Positions 51,711 to 61,671 of a stretch of 64,000 nt of DNA are shown piece after piece. This DNA comes from Hymenobacter nitidus (GTDB lineage: Bacteria > Bacteroidota > Bacteroidia > Cytophagales > Hymenobacteraceae). A program made the position numbers and the translations under genes. Under the pieces are notes generated by a model. That model was not told the origin of the DNA, did no database searches, and saw nothing but the letters and a program-made list of their open reading frames with translations. The stretch lies in contig NZ_JAJADQ010000012.1 of the NCBI RefSeq assembly GCF_020447315.1, positions 124,001 through 188,000 of the forward strand, in the 5' to 3' direction. Positions within the stretch are counted from its first letter, which is position 1; the number at the start of each line of letters is the position of its first letter.

Positions 51711-54200
51711 CTACTTAGCCTGCTGAATTTCCGCTACGGCCTGGTCGATGGTTTGCTGGGCCTGCTGCACGTTGGGGCCGGTAGTTTTGCGCTCTTTCAC
51801 GCTCTGCAGCAGCCCAATCATGGGCTCGGCGGCGCCCTGGGCCTTAAACTGAATGGCTATGGCCTTGATGCGCTCCACGCCCTGAGCGAAGTTGGTCGGG
51901 TCGTTCAAGCGCACGAGCATGGTAGAAAGGCCTTCCAGCAGTCCGAAACGGGCCTGCAGGGGCGCGGCATCGAACTTGTCGCGCACATAAGCCCACTGCG
52001 TGTCTCCGCCCTGCGCGGCGTACACATTAATTACCGCCGCCAGCGTCGTCTGGTTGTCGCTCGACTCCAAAGCCTTGGCCCGGGCCAGGCCTTTGGCCGG
52101 TGCCACGGCCGTGAGGCCCGCCAGGGCCGCGGCACTCACCTGGTACGACTGGTTATCGAGCTGCTTGGCAAACAGCTTCTCGTCTTTCTTTTCCTTAAGC
52201 TTGGCCAGGGCCATCAGCGCATCGGCGCGCACCGAGTTCTGCGGGTCGTTGGCGGCCATTTTGCGCAGGGTAGGCGCTGCGGCTTTAGCTACCGGCGCTT
52301 TTTCCAGATCCAGGGCGCCTACCGCCACGGAGCGTAGGATATAGAATTTATCCGACAGGGCTTTTACCAGCAGGGTGCGGGCCGCAGCTTCGTCCTGCTT
52401 GTCCTTGGCCGCAATAATGGCCTCGCGCCGGTCGCCGAAAAGCGGGGCGTTGGCGTACTGGTACGCAAACTCCGACAGCGGCTTATTGTCTTTTTTCAGC
52501 CATACGGTCAGCTTGGTGGCGTCCACGTTCACCAGTTCGGGCTTGGCGCTGGCCGCCAGCTGGAAGGTTTCGGTGGCCTGGCGCATCATCACCTGGTGGC
52601 GCTGGGGCTTGCCGTTCACGTACAGATCAATGGTCAGGGGCAGCTGAAACGCGGGGCCTTCCTGAGTTTGCTTGATGGTCACGCTCTGCATTTTCTTGGC
52701 CGCGTCCCAGCTGTAGTCGATGCTGACTTCGGGGTGGCCGGCGTTGTAGTACCATTGGTTGTAGAACCAGTTCAGGTCGCGGCCCGAGGCGGCTTCCATG
52801 GCCAGGCGCATCTGGTGGGCTTCGCCGTTGCCCAGGGCGTTCTGCTTCAGGTACTGGTTCAGGCCGGCAAAGTACACGTCGTCGCCGAGGTAGGTGCGCA
52901 GCATGTCCTGAATAGCGCCGCCCTTCTGGTAGGTCACGGCGTCAAACATTTCCTCTTTGTCGCCATAGTGGAAGCGCACGAGGTTTTTGCCGTAGTTATT
53001 GGGGTTGTTGAGGTAGTTGCGAATGTACTGCAGGCGGTGGGCATCGGCGGCGTCCTTGCCGTACTTGTGCTCGGCCCACAGCGCTTCGCTCATGTCGGCC
53101 ATCGACTCATTCACCGTCAGGTTGCTCCAGCTCTCGGCCGTCACGTAGTCGCCAAACCACTGGTGAAACAGCTCGTGGGCAATAACGGACTGGTTGTTGG
53201 CATACTCCCGGTCAAGCAGCTCGCGGGCATCCATCTGCAGAAACTCGCCGTGCAGGGTGGCCGTGGTGTTTTCCATGGCCCCGCTCACGTAGTCGCGCGT
53301 CACAATCTGGGCGTACTTGTTCCAGGGGTAATCTACGCCCAGGCGCTTGGAGAAAAACTCCAGCATTTCGGGCGTGTCGCCGAAAATCTGCTTGGCGAAG
53401 GGCGCGTACTTGGGCTCCAGATAATAGGTCACGGGCTTGTCGCGCCACTTATCCTCGTAGATTTTAAAGTCGCCGACGGCCATCATAAACAGGTAGGGGG
53501 CGTGGGGCAATTCCATCTTCCAGGTATCGGTGCGCAGGCCCGCGGCAGCCGGTGTCTGGCTCACCAGCTTGCCGTTGCTCAGCGTCACGTACTTGCTGGG
53601 CACCGTCATGCTGATTTCGGAGGTCGTCTTCTGGTTGGGCCTATCGATGGTCGGAAACCAGGCCGACGAGGCTTCCGTCTCGCCCTGGGTCCAGATCTGC
53701 ACCGGCTTGCCCTTCACGGCGCTGTCGGGGTTGATAAAATACAGGCCCTTGGCGTCGGTAATGGCCGCGCTGCCTTTGGCTTTTAGCTCGTCGGGCTTGG
53801 CCGTGTACTCAATATAAATCGTGTAGGGCGTGCCCACTGGCATCATCCGGCCCAGCTGAATGCGCAGATTGCTCTGGTCGGCGTAGTCGTACTTAAGCGG
53901 CGTCTGAGTGGCACCGTCCATCAGGGCCACGGTTTTGATGTCCATGCCCTTGGCGTCGAGGCGCAGCGAGTCGGTGGCGTAGGCGTAGGGCTTGAGCGTG
54001 AGCCAGGCTTTGCCGTTGAGGTAGCGCTTGGCGTAATCGAAGCCCACGGCCAGCTTGGTGTGCACCAGCGCGTTGATTTTGGTGTCGGTAGCGCGGTAGG
54101 GCAGCTGGGGCTCCGAGGCAACGGGCGTAAGCGTTGGCGACTGGGCCCAGCTGGCGGAGGCGGCCAGCAAGCCAACACTCAGGGTAAGAATGTTCTTCAC
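51711..54200 (-). CDS. M1 family aminopeptidase (exported)
   Basis: This is an 829-residue zinc aminopeptidase with signal peptide (residues 1-19). The aminopeptidase N marks are GAMEN at 307-311, HELFH at 342-346, and the third zinc ligand E365 in NESMADM. After the catalytic domain a C-terminal HEAT/ARM-like helical repeat region (about 600-829, rich in AAAPTLRKMAANDPQNSVRADALMALAKL-type units) replaces the usual ERAP-C domain. It is likely periplasmic or surface exposed and digests peptides. The signal and the repeats are directly visible; the substrate range is not. Confidence 0.93.
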   Translation of the reverse strand: MKNILTLSVGLLAASASWAQSPTLTPVASEPQLPYRATDTKINALVHTKLAVGFDYAKRYLNGKAWLTLKPYAYATDSLRLDAKGMDIKTVALMDGATQTPLKYDYADQSNLRIQLGRMMPVGTPYTIYIEYTAKPDELKAKGSAAITDAKGLYFINPDSAVKGKPVQIWTQGETEASSAWFPTIDRPNQKTTSEISMTVPSKYVTLSNGKLVSQTPAAAGLRTDTWKMELPHAPYLFMMAVGDFKIYEDKWRDKPVTYYLEPKYAPFAKQIFGDTPEMLEFFSKRLGVDYPWNKYAQIVTRDYVSGAMENTTATLHGEFLQMDARELLDREYANNQSVIAHELFHQWFGDYVTAESWSNLTVNESMADMSEALWAEHKYGKDAADAHRLQYIRNYLNNPNNYGKNLVRFHYGDKEEMFDAVTYQKGGAIQDMLRTYLGDDVYFAGLNQYLKQNALGNGEAHQMRLAMEAASGRDLNWFYNQWYYNAGHPEVSIDYSWDAAKKMQSVTIKQTQEGPAFQLPLTIDLYVNGKPQRHQVMMRQATETFQLAASAKPELVNVDATKLTVWLKKDNKPLSEFAYQYANAPLFGDRREAIIAAKDKQDEAAARTLLVKALSDKFYILRSVAVGALDLEKAPVAKAAAPTLRKMAANDPQNSVRADALMALAKLKEKKDEKLFAKQLDNQSYQVSAAALAGLTAVAPAKGLARAKALESSDNQTTLAAVINVYAAQGGDTQWAYVRDKFDAAPLQARFGLLEGLSTMLVRLNDPTNFAQGVERIKAIAIQFKAQGAAEPMIGLLQSVKERKTTGPNVQQAQQTIDQAVAEIQQAK

Positions 54201-54279
54201 AGGATGCAGAGAAGGGGAGAGGAGTGGTTTTGCGTGAAAGTAACCGTTCCGGCCCTAAAGGCTGCAATCTGGTGCCGTT

Positions 54280-55200
54280 TTACCCCAGGCCATACTGTTT
54301 TTTGTACAGGCCCGGCGTGATGCCCTCGTACTTTTTGAAGATGGTCTGGAAGTAAGCCGTGTTGTTGAAGCCGGCCCGGAAGCACACATCCGCTACGGTC
54401 GTCACCGGGTTGCGCAGCAGGCGCTTGGCTTCGGCAATACGCTCCCGAATGATGTACTCGACCGGCGTGAGGCCAAACTCGCGCTTAAAGAGGCGAAAAA
54501 AGGTGGCCTTGCTCATGCAGGCCAGCTCACTGAGCTTGTCGACGGTAATCTGCTCGGTGAAGTGGCGCTTGATGTACTGCACCACCTGGGCAAAGCGGTG
54601 GGAGGTCAGGTGCTGGGCGTAGTTATGGAAAATCAGCTGGCGGGCATTGGTCTGCATCAGCCGGATCAGCAGCTCCTGCAGCGTGAAGCCGGCCAGCACA
54701 TCCTTAGCCGCGTGGGTTTCCTGCGACAAGTGCACCAGGCGCTCCAGGGTGCCGGTCAGCTCGGGCGTGTTGGTCAGGTGGGTATTGTTGTTAGCGTCGA
54801 GATGCCAGGGCGTGTGCTCCTCGGCCAGCGGGAACCGCTCGTTGAGCAAGTCCACGGTGTGCCGGATGGTATCCGAGGGAATGGCCACGGCCAGGCACTG
54901 GGTGGGGTTGTCGGGGGTGGCTTCGGGAAAGTCAATTTCCATCACCTGCTGCTCGCCCACAATCACCGACTCGCCCGGCAGGTAGTCGAAGGCGGCTTGC
55001 CCGCTCAGGTGCATCACTTTTTTGCCCCGCAGCATGGTCGTCAGCACCAGGCTGCCCATGCTCAGGGGCACGCGCCGGGCCGTCTGGTGGGTTTCGAAGA
55101 TGTTGAGCTCAAAGGCGTCCAGGCAGTATACGGTGCGGTTTTCAACCAGCGTGGTGAGGTCTTCCTGGGTGTGGAGGGCGGGCAGCAGGCGTGGGTTCAT
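54280..55200 (-). CDS. AraC-family transcriptional regulator
   Basis: The protein has 306 residues from ATG 55200 ([13 protein letters not shown]). The N-terminal 190 residues form an AraC_N-type sensor domain ([29 protein letters not shown]). The C-terminal 100 residues are the two HTH motifs of AraC ([28 protein letters not shown] and [25 protein letters not shown]). It is divergent from the aldehyde dehydrogenase gene with a 137-base shared region. This is the common layout where an AraC activator controls aldehyde dehydrogenase, so that gene is its probable target. Confidence 0.92.
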   Translation of the reverse strand: MNPRLLPALHTQEDLTTLVENRTVYCLDAFELNIFETHQTARRVPLSMGSLVLTTMLRGKKVMHLSGQAAFDYLPGESVIVGEQQVMEIDFPEATPDNPTQCLAVAIPSDTIRHTVDLLNERFPLAEEHTPWHLDANNNTHLTNTPELTGTLERLVHLSQETHAAKDVLAGFTLQELLIRLMQTNARQLIFHNYAQHLTSHRFAQVVQYIKRHFTEQITVDKLSELACMSKATFFRLFKREFGLTPVEYIIRERIAEAKRLLRNPVTTVADVCFRAGFNNTAYFQTIFKKYEGITPGLYKKQYGLG

Positions 55201-55337
55201 GGCAGCGGATAAATGGGCGGATGGCACCTTCGGGAAACTTGCGACTATCCCCGAGCTTGTTGAGAGAATACTACATATTTTCTGGCAATTTCAGAAGCTA
55301 CCTTGTGAGTAAGTCATCACTCATTAACACCCACCTC

Positions 55338-56865
<1,528 letters not shown>

Positions 56866-56867
<2 letters not shown>

Positions 56868-56942
56868 CAATGAGAGAATGAGTGAATGGAGAATGATTGA
56901 ATTTTGCTCCATCGTTCTCCATTCACTCATTCTCTCATTGTT
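56866..56942. repeat. Long perfect hairpin overlapping the aldehyde dehydrogenase stop codon
   Basis: A 28-bp perfect stem: the left arm starts AACAATGAGAGAATGAGTGA at 56866 (to 56893), and the right arm is its exact inverse at 56915-56942. A G-T pair and three more pairs extend it inward. It includes the stop codons of both convergent genes (ALDH and the four-helix protein). Confidence 0.9.
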
Positions 56943-57304
56943 CTATGGGTACTGCGGGCTTTTTCCAAGACGGAAACAATTTCTAAGTATTCCTGCATCA
57001 GATCAGTTAGGCGAGCATAAGGAACTATACCTGCCTCGCCCAGCAGTTCGAGCCAAAGCTGACTTTCATCGGCTTCCTCAACACAAATACAAAGCTTCGC
57101 AAACTGTTCATTCCCTGAACGAGCCCGGCATACTGCCCGGTAGTTGGCGGCAACAGATGTGGCTGAGCGCAACAGTTGCTTGCCAACTATTTGCGCCTCT
57201 CCGGTTTGGGGCAAGCTCTGGTATAGCTTAATAATTCGTAGCGCCGCATTCTTGGTTCGTTGTTTAAAAGTGCTGATAAATTCAACTTTTGTAGTAGTGT
57301 CCAT
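56927..57304 (-). CDS. Four-helix-bundle protein (23S rRNA-IVS / bAvd-like)
   Basis: The protein has 125 residues from ATG 57304 (MDTTTKVEF); the frame is open 12 codons further. The sequence is that of the four-helix-bundle family first seen in 23S rRNA intervening sequences and related to the accessory protein (bAvd) of diversity-generating retroelements: FKQRTKNAALRIIKLYQSLP, GKQLLRSATSVAANYRAVCRARS and a final helix. The role of free-standing copies is unknown. The AT content is higher than in the flanking genes. The stop lies in the 3' hairpin arm, and the gene sits inside inverted repeats. Confidence 0.85.
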   Translation of the reverse strand: MDTTTKVEFISTFKQRTKNAALRIIKLYQSLPQTGEAQIVGKQLLRSATSVAANYRAVCRARSGNEQFAKLCICVEEADESQLWLELLGEAGIVPYARLTDLMQEYLEIVSVLEKARSTHRTMRE

Positions 57305-57338
57305 TAGCCAAAGAAGTATAACAGCTTCAATATAAGTC

Positions 57339-57359
57339 ATTCAATCATTCTGCCATTCA
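57339..57359. repeat. Right inverted repeat of the four-helix-bundle unit
   Basis: ATTCAATCATTCTGCCATTC begins at 57339; its inverse matches 56883-56902 at every position except for one extra C. The repeat continues loosely to the DUF779 start codon at 57372. Confidence 0.75.
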
Positions 57360-57371
57360 TACATTCACCTC

Positions 57372-57776
57372 ATGCTCCCAACCCCGCGCGTACTCGTCAC
57401 AGCCGCCGCCGAAGCCACCATCGACCTGCTGCGCGACGAGCATGGCCCGCTAATGTTTCACCAGAGCGGGGGCTGCTGCGACGGTTCCTCGCCCATGTGC
57501 TTTGCCAAGGGCGAGTTCCGGGTGGGGGGCAGCGACATGTGGCTGGGCCAGATTCACGGCTGCGACTTTTTCATGAGCGCCAGCCAGTTTGAGTACTGGC
57601 AGCACACCCAGCTCACGGTGGATGTGGTGAAAGGCCGGGGCGCAAGCTTCTCCCTGGAAATCCCGCTGGGCATCCGTTTCCTGATTCGCTCCCGGCTGTT
57701 TACGGAGCAGGAGGAGCAGAACATGGCCCCAGTGTATGACGGGGAAGAATACCTGGAGCGGGCACCGGAAGAATAG
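57372..57776 (+). CDS. DUF779 protein
   Basis: This 134-residue DUF779 protein has the signature HQSGGCCDGSSPMCF (about residues 30-44) with three conserved cysteines, then GQIHGCDFFMSASQFEYW and a closing acidic tail. DUF779 genes are found next to aldehyde dehydrogenases in many bacteria, which matches this locus. The cysteines suggest metal binding or redox, but the function is not established. The first codon coincides with the outer end of the inverted repeat. Confidence 0.92.
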   Translation: MLPTPRVLVTAAAEATIDLLRDEHGPLMFHQSGGCCDGSSPMCFAKGEFRVGGSDMWLGQIHGCDFFMSASQFEYWQHTQLTVDVVKGRGASFSLEIPLGIRFLIRSRLFTEQEEQNMAPVYDGEEYLERAPEE

Positions 57777-57790
57777 AATTGGCTTCGGCC

Positions 57791-57835
57791 AAAAACAGAA
57801 AGCCCCGGCAGCAGCTGCCGGGGCTTTCTGTTTTT
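57791..57835. terminator. Bidirectional terminator, 22-bp perfect stem
   Basis: The arm AAAAACAGAAAGCCCCGGCA plus GC is mirrored exactly around a single central base. Confidence 0.93.
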
Positions 57836-57836
57836 C

Positions 57837-57915
57837 AGTAGCGCGAACTGTGTAGTTCGCGTGGTAGAACGATTATAACGGCGCGGGCCACGCAAACTAC
57901 GCAGTTCGCGCTACT
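57837..57915. repeat. REP-like inverted repeat (AGTAGCGCGAACTG type)
   Basis: The left arm (57837-57864, starting AGTAGCGCGAACTG) and right arm (57888-57915) are 28 bases and match at 26 positions when inverted. It ends 9 bases before the stop of the minus-strand lipoprotein gene. I recall this word as a dispersed repeat in Hymenobacter-type genomes, from memory. Confidence 0.7.
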
Positions 57916-57923
57916 AGTGCCGT

Positions 57924-58391
57924 TTACCGCACCCGAACCGGCAAGCCTTCGAGCTGGGCGTAGCTGAGCTTCCAGGCGCCCTTGGGGTTCTTTTTCCAGA
58001 GCAGGATAAAGTTGCCTTCGCCCACGCCCATAGGCGTGCCGGGCGTAGTCGGAATAACGTCGACGACGTAGGTGCCGCCCTCGTAGGCCGTCTGGGCATC
58101 GGTGCCGGAGGAGGCTACGTTCAGGCGCAGGTTGGAAATGGTGCCCATCGTTTCGCGCACCCAGCGGTTCGATACTTCCGATTTGCCCTGAAAGTGGGTT
58201 TCGCCCTGCAGGAAGTGCACGTCGTCGGCAAACAGGGTGTCGAGCTGAATTGCGTTTTTGCTGTTCCAGGCGCTGATGAATTGCTGGTTGAGCGTTTGCG
58301 CATTGACCGCCGTAGCGGGCGTTTCAGCGGTTTTGGTGCAGGAGGAAGCCAGAACTACCGTCAAGGGCATCATCCAGAGAAGGGACTTCAT
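57924..58391 (-). CDS. NTF2-like lipoprotein (DUF4440/SnoaL-type)
   Basis: This 155-residue lipoprotein has lipobox at Cys18 (VLASSC). The mature part is a small alpha+beta cone fold: QQFISAWNSKNAIQLDTLFADDVHFLQG, then WKLSYAQLEGLPVR-like strands, as in SnoaL/DUF4440/NTF2-like proteins. These bind small ligands or act as scaffold. No catalytic Asp/His pair is evident. Function unknown. The reversed REP-like element lies just 9 bases downstream of its stop. Confidence 0.82.
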   Translation of the reverse strand: MKSLLWMMPLTVVLASSCTKTAETPATAVNAQTLNQQFISAWNSKNAIQLDTLFADDVHFLQGETHFQGKSEVSNRWVRETMGTISNLRLNVASSGTDAQTAYEGGTYVVDVIPTTPGTPMGVGEGNFILLWKKNPKGAWKLSYAQLEGLPVRVR

Positions 58392-58423
58392 ACAGTCAGG
58401 GGTTTGGTGGGGGATGGAAACAA

Positions 58424-58460
58424 TTTCGCCGACTCCGGCACGGGGCTGGAGTCGGCGAAA
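58424..58460 (-). terminator. Terminator of the glycine-zipper gene
   Basis: TTTCGCCGACTCC and GGAGTCGGCGAAA are perfect 13-bp arms around 11 bases. The T tract is short, so termination efficiency is uncertain. Confidence 0.6.
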
Positions 58461-58477
58461 CTAAGCAAAGTCCGGAG

Positions 58478-59026
58478 TTACCAGCTCTTACGACGAACTT
58501 CCGAGGTCGAGTAGGCTTTGTTACGGTCGCCGTACGACTCGTTGGGCAGGTAGCCGGCGGCTACGGGGCCGTTAGCGGCGGTCAGCATCATGGGCGTGTT
58601 GGCGGCAAAGCCGTTGGCCATGGCAGGATACTGCTGCTGTTGTTTCTGGGCCTGAGCGGCCAGGTCGGCTTTACGCTCGGCGGCATCTACGCGGCGGGCC
58701 AGGGCGGCACGCTCGGCGCGGGCCTCAGCGGCGCGGTTGGCAGCAGCGCGGTTGGCGGCCGCTACGCGGGCGGCTTCCTTGCGCTTGTTGTCGGTGCGCT
58801 TACCAATGGCATAGCCTACACCGGCACCAGCCACACCACCTACTACGCCACCCACGGCGCGGTTGCGCTTGTGAATGATGGCACCGGCGGCAGCGCCGCC
58901 CAGACCACCAATAACTGCACCTTTAGCCTGGGGGCTCCATTTCTTTCGTTCCTGGGCCTGGGCTACGTTGCTAAGCACCGAGGTGAGCATCATTACCAGA
59001 GCGAGAATCAAACTGACCTTTTTCAT
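58478..59026 (-). CDS. Glycine-zipper envelope protein
   Basis: This 182-residue protein has signal peptide (1-24, ending AQAQ). A glycine zipper covers residues 33-76 (GAVIGGLGGAAAGAIIH, GGVVGGVAGAGVGYAIGK), of the YMGG-like type that packs in membranes. An Ala/Arg/Glu helix follows (about 85-125, coiled-coil-like). The end is Asn/Ala-rich and has an odd SYGDRNKAYSTSEVRRKSW tail. Likely associated with the envelope. Function unknown. Confidence 0.85.
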   Translation of the reverse strand: MKKVSLILALVMMLTSVLSNVAQAQERKKWSPQAKGAVIGGLGGAAAGAIIHKRNRAVGGVVGGVAGAGVGYAIGKRTDNKRKEAARVAAANRAAANRAAEARAERAALARRVDAAERKADLAAQAQKQQQQYPAMANGFAANTPMMLTAANGPVAAGYLPNESYGDRNKAYSTSEVRRKSW

Positions 59027-59224
59027 GACTATGTTCTTTAAGGTTTCAGAAACACTTCTTCAGTTGTGAGAAAGTGTTTTGCAAGCACCGTGCCAGTACG
59101 GATGCCATCGGGCTACGGTTCTGCTAAGCCTATACGAAGCCGCGCCGGCTCCGGATTAGCGGCCCCAGCCCAAGAAACAGCTGCCAGCAACCCGGATAAG
59201 GCTTCTCAGGGTTCAGCAAAAGGC

Positions 59225-60145
59225 TTATTTCGCCAGCCAGCCGTTGGCATCGAGCCAGTTCTGCAGCCGCTCGGGCCAGTTGTCTTTGGTGGTCTTATTG
59301 TGCAGGCCAAAGCCGTGGCCGCCCTTGGGGTAGAGGTGCATTTCGACCGGCACGCCGGCCCGCAGGCAGGCCTCGTAGAAGCGCAGGCTGTTCTGCACTT
59401 TCACCGTTTTGTCGTCGGCGGCGTGCACCAGAAAGGTGGGCGGCGTCAGGGACGTCACCTGCTGCTCGTTGGAGTAGAGCCGGATTTGCTCGGGCGTGGG
59501 CGCTGTGCCCAGCAGCCGCTCGCGGGAGCCGGCGTGGGCCAGGCTGTCGGTGAAGCTGATAACGGGGTAGAGCAGCACCAGAAAGTCGGGGCGCACAGAG
59601 GGGTTATCCTTCGTGTCGCCGGCGGGGGGGGCGAAATGGGTGCCGGCTGTGGAGGCCAAGTGGCCGCCCGCCGAGAAGCCCATGATGCCCACCCGGGAAG
59701 AGTTGATGCCGTACTCGGTGGCCCGCTGCCGCACCAGGCGCAGGGCCTGCTGGGCATCCAGCAGTGAGGCCGTAGTTTTGTCTGGCTGACTCTGGTCGTT
59801 GGGCAGGCGGTACTTGAGCACGAAGGCCGTGACGCCCATTTCGTTCAGGCGCTTGGCCACGTCGGTGCCCTCACTGTCGATAGAGAGGCGCGTGTAGCCG
59901 CCGCCGGGGCAGATGACGATGGCCGTGCCGTTGGCCTTGTCTTTGGCCGGCCGAAACACCTGCAGCGTGGGCTGCACCACGTTGGAGATGCGCACCCCGC
60001 CGTTGGCCAGCGTAATGCTGCTTTCCTGCAGGTTGGTGGCAATGGAGTTGGGAATGGTGCCCGAGTAGAGCGACACGGTAGCTTGGGCAAACAGCAAGGC
60101 AGGAGCGGCAACAAGGGCCAGAGTGAGGGCAAAGAGCTTTTTCAT
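59225..60145 (-). CDS. Exported alpha/beta hydrolase (esterase/acetyl-xylan esterase-like)
   Basis: This 306-residue hydrolase has signal peptide (1-20). The oxyanion hole is CPGGGYTRLS, and the nucleophile serine is in GIMGFSAGGHLAS (about residue 152). The acid is in HAADDKTV, and the histidine is in YPKGGHGFGLH. This is the BD-FAE/Aes-like branch used on acetylated polysaccharides or small esters. It is likely secreted, since the leader is canonical. The 5' region is GC-rich, with no promoter match seen. Confidence 0.9.
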   Translation of the reverse strand: MKKLFALTLALVAAPALLFAQATVSLYSGTIPNSIATNLQESSITLANGGVRISNVVQPTLQVFRPAKDKANGTAIVICPGGGYTRLSIDSEGTDVAKRLNEMGVTAFVLKYRLPNDQSQPDKTTASLLDAQQALRLVRQRATEYGINSSRVGIMGFSAGGHLASTAGTHFAPPAGDTKDNPSVRPDFLVLLYPVISFTDSLAHAGSRERLLGTAPTPEQIRLYSNEQQVTSLTPPTFLVHAADDKTVKVQNSLRFYEACLRAGVPVEMHLYPKGGHGFGLHNKTTKDNWPERLQNWLDANGWLAK

Positions 60146-60435
60146 ACGCAGGACGGGGCAAGAAGATGAGCGTTGAAAAGAAACGGGCAGCAGCTGGGCG
60201 CGCCGCGGGGCCGCGGAGCCGCACGGGAACAGGACCGCGCTGGTCCCCTCTCGGGCGGGGGCGCAACGCCGGGGCCCTGCACTCTGGGCTGGCCCAACAG
60301 GTGCTCAGCAAAGAAATGCAAAAGCCGGGTAGAACCCGCGCCGCAAAGCCGCGTGGCCGGAAATAAACTACCCCAGCCCCAACCGCCCCGTTCCCGCCCC
60401 GGTATGCGGCTCGCCCAGGGCCCGCCCGGAACATG

Positions 60436-60472
60436 CACAAGCCCCGTCGGCACCTGGCCGGCGGGGCTTGTA
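60436..60472 (-). terminator. Hairpin downstream of the array
   Basis: ACAAGCCCCG (60437-60446) and CGGGGCTTGT (60462-60471) form a 10-bp stem. It follows the array in the direction of the minus-strand gene at 60737, so it may end that transcript after the repeats. No long T run. Confidence 0.5.
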
Positions 60473-60509
60473 GAAAAGCCACTAGCTCTGGCAGGGGGCG
60501 CTATGGTAT

Positions 60510-60733
60510 CTGCACCGGTGCAGGGTGTCTGCCGGATCCTCCGGCTGCCTTCTGCACCGGTGCAGAGCCTGTATCGGCAGTCCGGCAGACACCCTGCACC
60601 GGTGTAGAACCTATTCCGGGTACCCGGCAATCCTTCTGCACCGGTGCACGATGGGTCCAGGCCACCCGGCAGGCTTCCTGCACCGGTGCAGAGCCTGTAC
60701 CGGCCGCCCGGTAGGCATCCTGCACCGGTGCAG
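60510..60733. repeat. Six 14-bp palindromes spaced exactly 42 bp apart
   Basis: CTGCACCGGTGCAG occurs at 60510, 60552, 60594 (one T), 60636 (last base C), 60678 and 60720. The palindrome is nearly fixed while the 28 bases between are only loosely similar (AGCCTGTACCGG-type start, CCGGCAGG-type end). The period of 42 is 4.0 turns of B-DNA. The last copy ends 3 bases before the stop of the minus-strand gene at 60737. Confidence 0.9.
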
Positions 60734-60736
60734 ACG

Positions 60737-61453
60737 CTATTCAGCCGCGGGAGCAGGGGGTAGAATGCCTTTGCGGGCGGTGGTGCGTTGGCCGTTCCGC
60801 TTCAGAAGCTTGTCGTAAGCGAAGTACGTGGGGGCTTTGGCGGGCTCGCGGCGGTGCACGTAGAGGGCGGTGCAGTGCACGTCCCACAAGGCGTCGGCCA
60901 GAGACTGGGCATCAGGACCCAAGGCTGAGATGGTGTCCTTTACGATCTTGCTGCCCTGGTTTTTGGCGGCCGTGGCGGCAGAGTAGGCTATCAGCAGGGC
61001 TTTGGCCTGGGCCCCGGCAGCCTGTAGGCCGGCGTCGGGGTGAGCTTCCAGCTGCTGCACGTAGGCCGTAAAGCGGGTGAAGCGCTTGGTTTTGGGAGCT
61101 TCGGTCAGGCCACTGAGCTTGTCGGGGTAGAACAGGGCTTTCTCGGTGGGGTGGTCGTAGAAGCGGGGCTGCAGCAGCTTCTTATCGGTGGCCTGCACCA
61201 GCTTTTTAAAGCTTTTGAAGGCCTGGTCCTCAGTTTGAGTACCGCTCTGGCGCTGCCCGCTGCCGCTGGTGCGCCCACTTAGGCCCTGGCGGTACTTATC
61301 GAGGGCAGCCTCTAGAGCAGGCCGCTCGTCGCGCAGCAGCTTGGGCACGGCGGCCAGGCGCAGGGCCTCCAGGGTGAAGTCGGCAAAAGAAGCCAGCGTG
61401 TCGCGCGAGGCCGTCAGGCGCCGGAAATGGTTGTCGTACCGTTCGTTGTACAT
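60737..61453 (-). CDS. Hypothetical helical protein beside the 42-bp array
   Basis: This 238-residue protein from ATG 61453 (MYNERYDNHFRRL) has no signal peptide. It is mainly alpha-helical (ASFADFTLEALRLAAVPKLL, RFTAYVQQLEAHPDAG, LADALWDVHCTALYVHRREP). A low-complexity Gly/Ser/Gln linker is at about residues 60-78 (SGRTSGSGQRQSG). The tail is Arg/Lys then Pro/Ala-rich (RKGILPPAPAAE). I do not recognise the family. Its stop codon abuts the tandem array, so its transcript may carry the repeats in its 3' UTR. Confidence 0.75.
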   Translation of the reverse strand: MYNERYDNHFRRLTASRDTLASFADFTLEALRLAAVPKLLRDERPALEAALDKYRQGLSGRTSGSGQRQSGTQTEDQAFKSFKKLVQATDKKLLQPRFYDHPTEKALFYPDKLSGLTEAPKTKRFTRFTAYVQQLEAHPDAGLQAAGAQAKALLIAYSAATAAKNQGSKIVKDTISALGPDAQSLADALWDVHCTALYVHRREPAKAPTYFAYDKLLKRNGQRTTARKGILPPAPAAE

Positions 61454-61671
61454 AACGGGGAAAAGGGAAGAAATAAGAGGATAAGACAAGCGGCCGGAGC
61501 GAAGATAAGCGCGGTGTGTAACGGGGCCCGAGCCAGGCGGATAGGGTAGCGGTAAGTGGTTGAAAGATGGGTAGAAATGGGCGCCGGTGCAAGGGTGGTG
61601 TCTGTTAGGATAGCAATATTCTTTGGCAGAACTTTACGGACTTAATCGCGCCCATACCTTATCCCTATTGC

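Larger units (their letters stand above)
56870..57373. mobile_element. Candidate mobile unit: four-helix-bundle gene between inverted AATGA-rich repeats
   Basis: The left end TGAATGGAGAATGATTGAAT (56883-56902) is inverted at 57339-57359 with only one inserted C. Weaker similarity extends outward to ATGAG at both ends (56870 and 57373). Between them is one gene of 125 codons. The whole fits exactly between the ALDH stop codon and the DUF779 start codon, two genes normally adjacent. There is no transposase. Status as a mobile element is inference. Confidence 0.45.
60146..60736. other. 591-base intergenic region with a tandem array
   Basis: This region holds a GC-rich left half without recognisable gene, a hairpin (60436-60472) and the 42-bp tandem array at 60510-60733. 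All reading frames across the array remain open because the period is a multiple of three, but I saw no family or start supporting a gene. Confidence 0.6.

Noticed and set aside
60166-60366. 66-codon Arg/Gly-rich frame upstream of the array
   Set aside because: Composition reflects GC-rich noncoding sequence; no family, promoter or conserved start seen.
60433-60725. Repetitive small frames on both strands across the 42-bp array, and the array as a CRISPR
   Set aside because: The frames are open only because 42 is a multiple of three, and they lack a start context or family. The 14-bp palindrome with related intervals and no cas genes is not a CRISPR.
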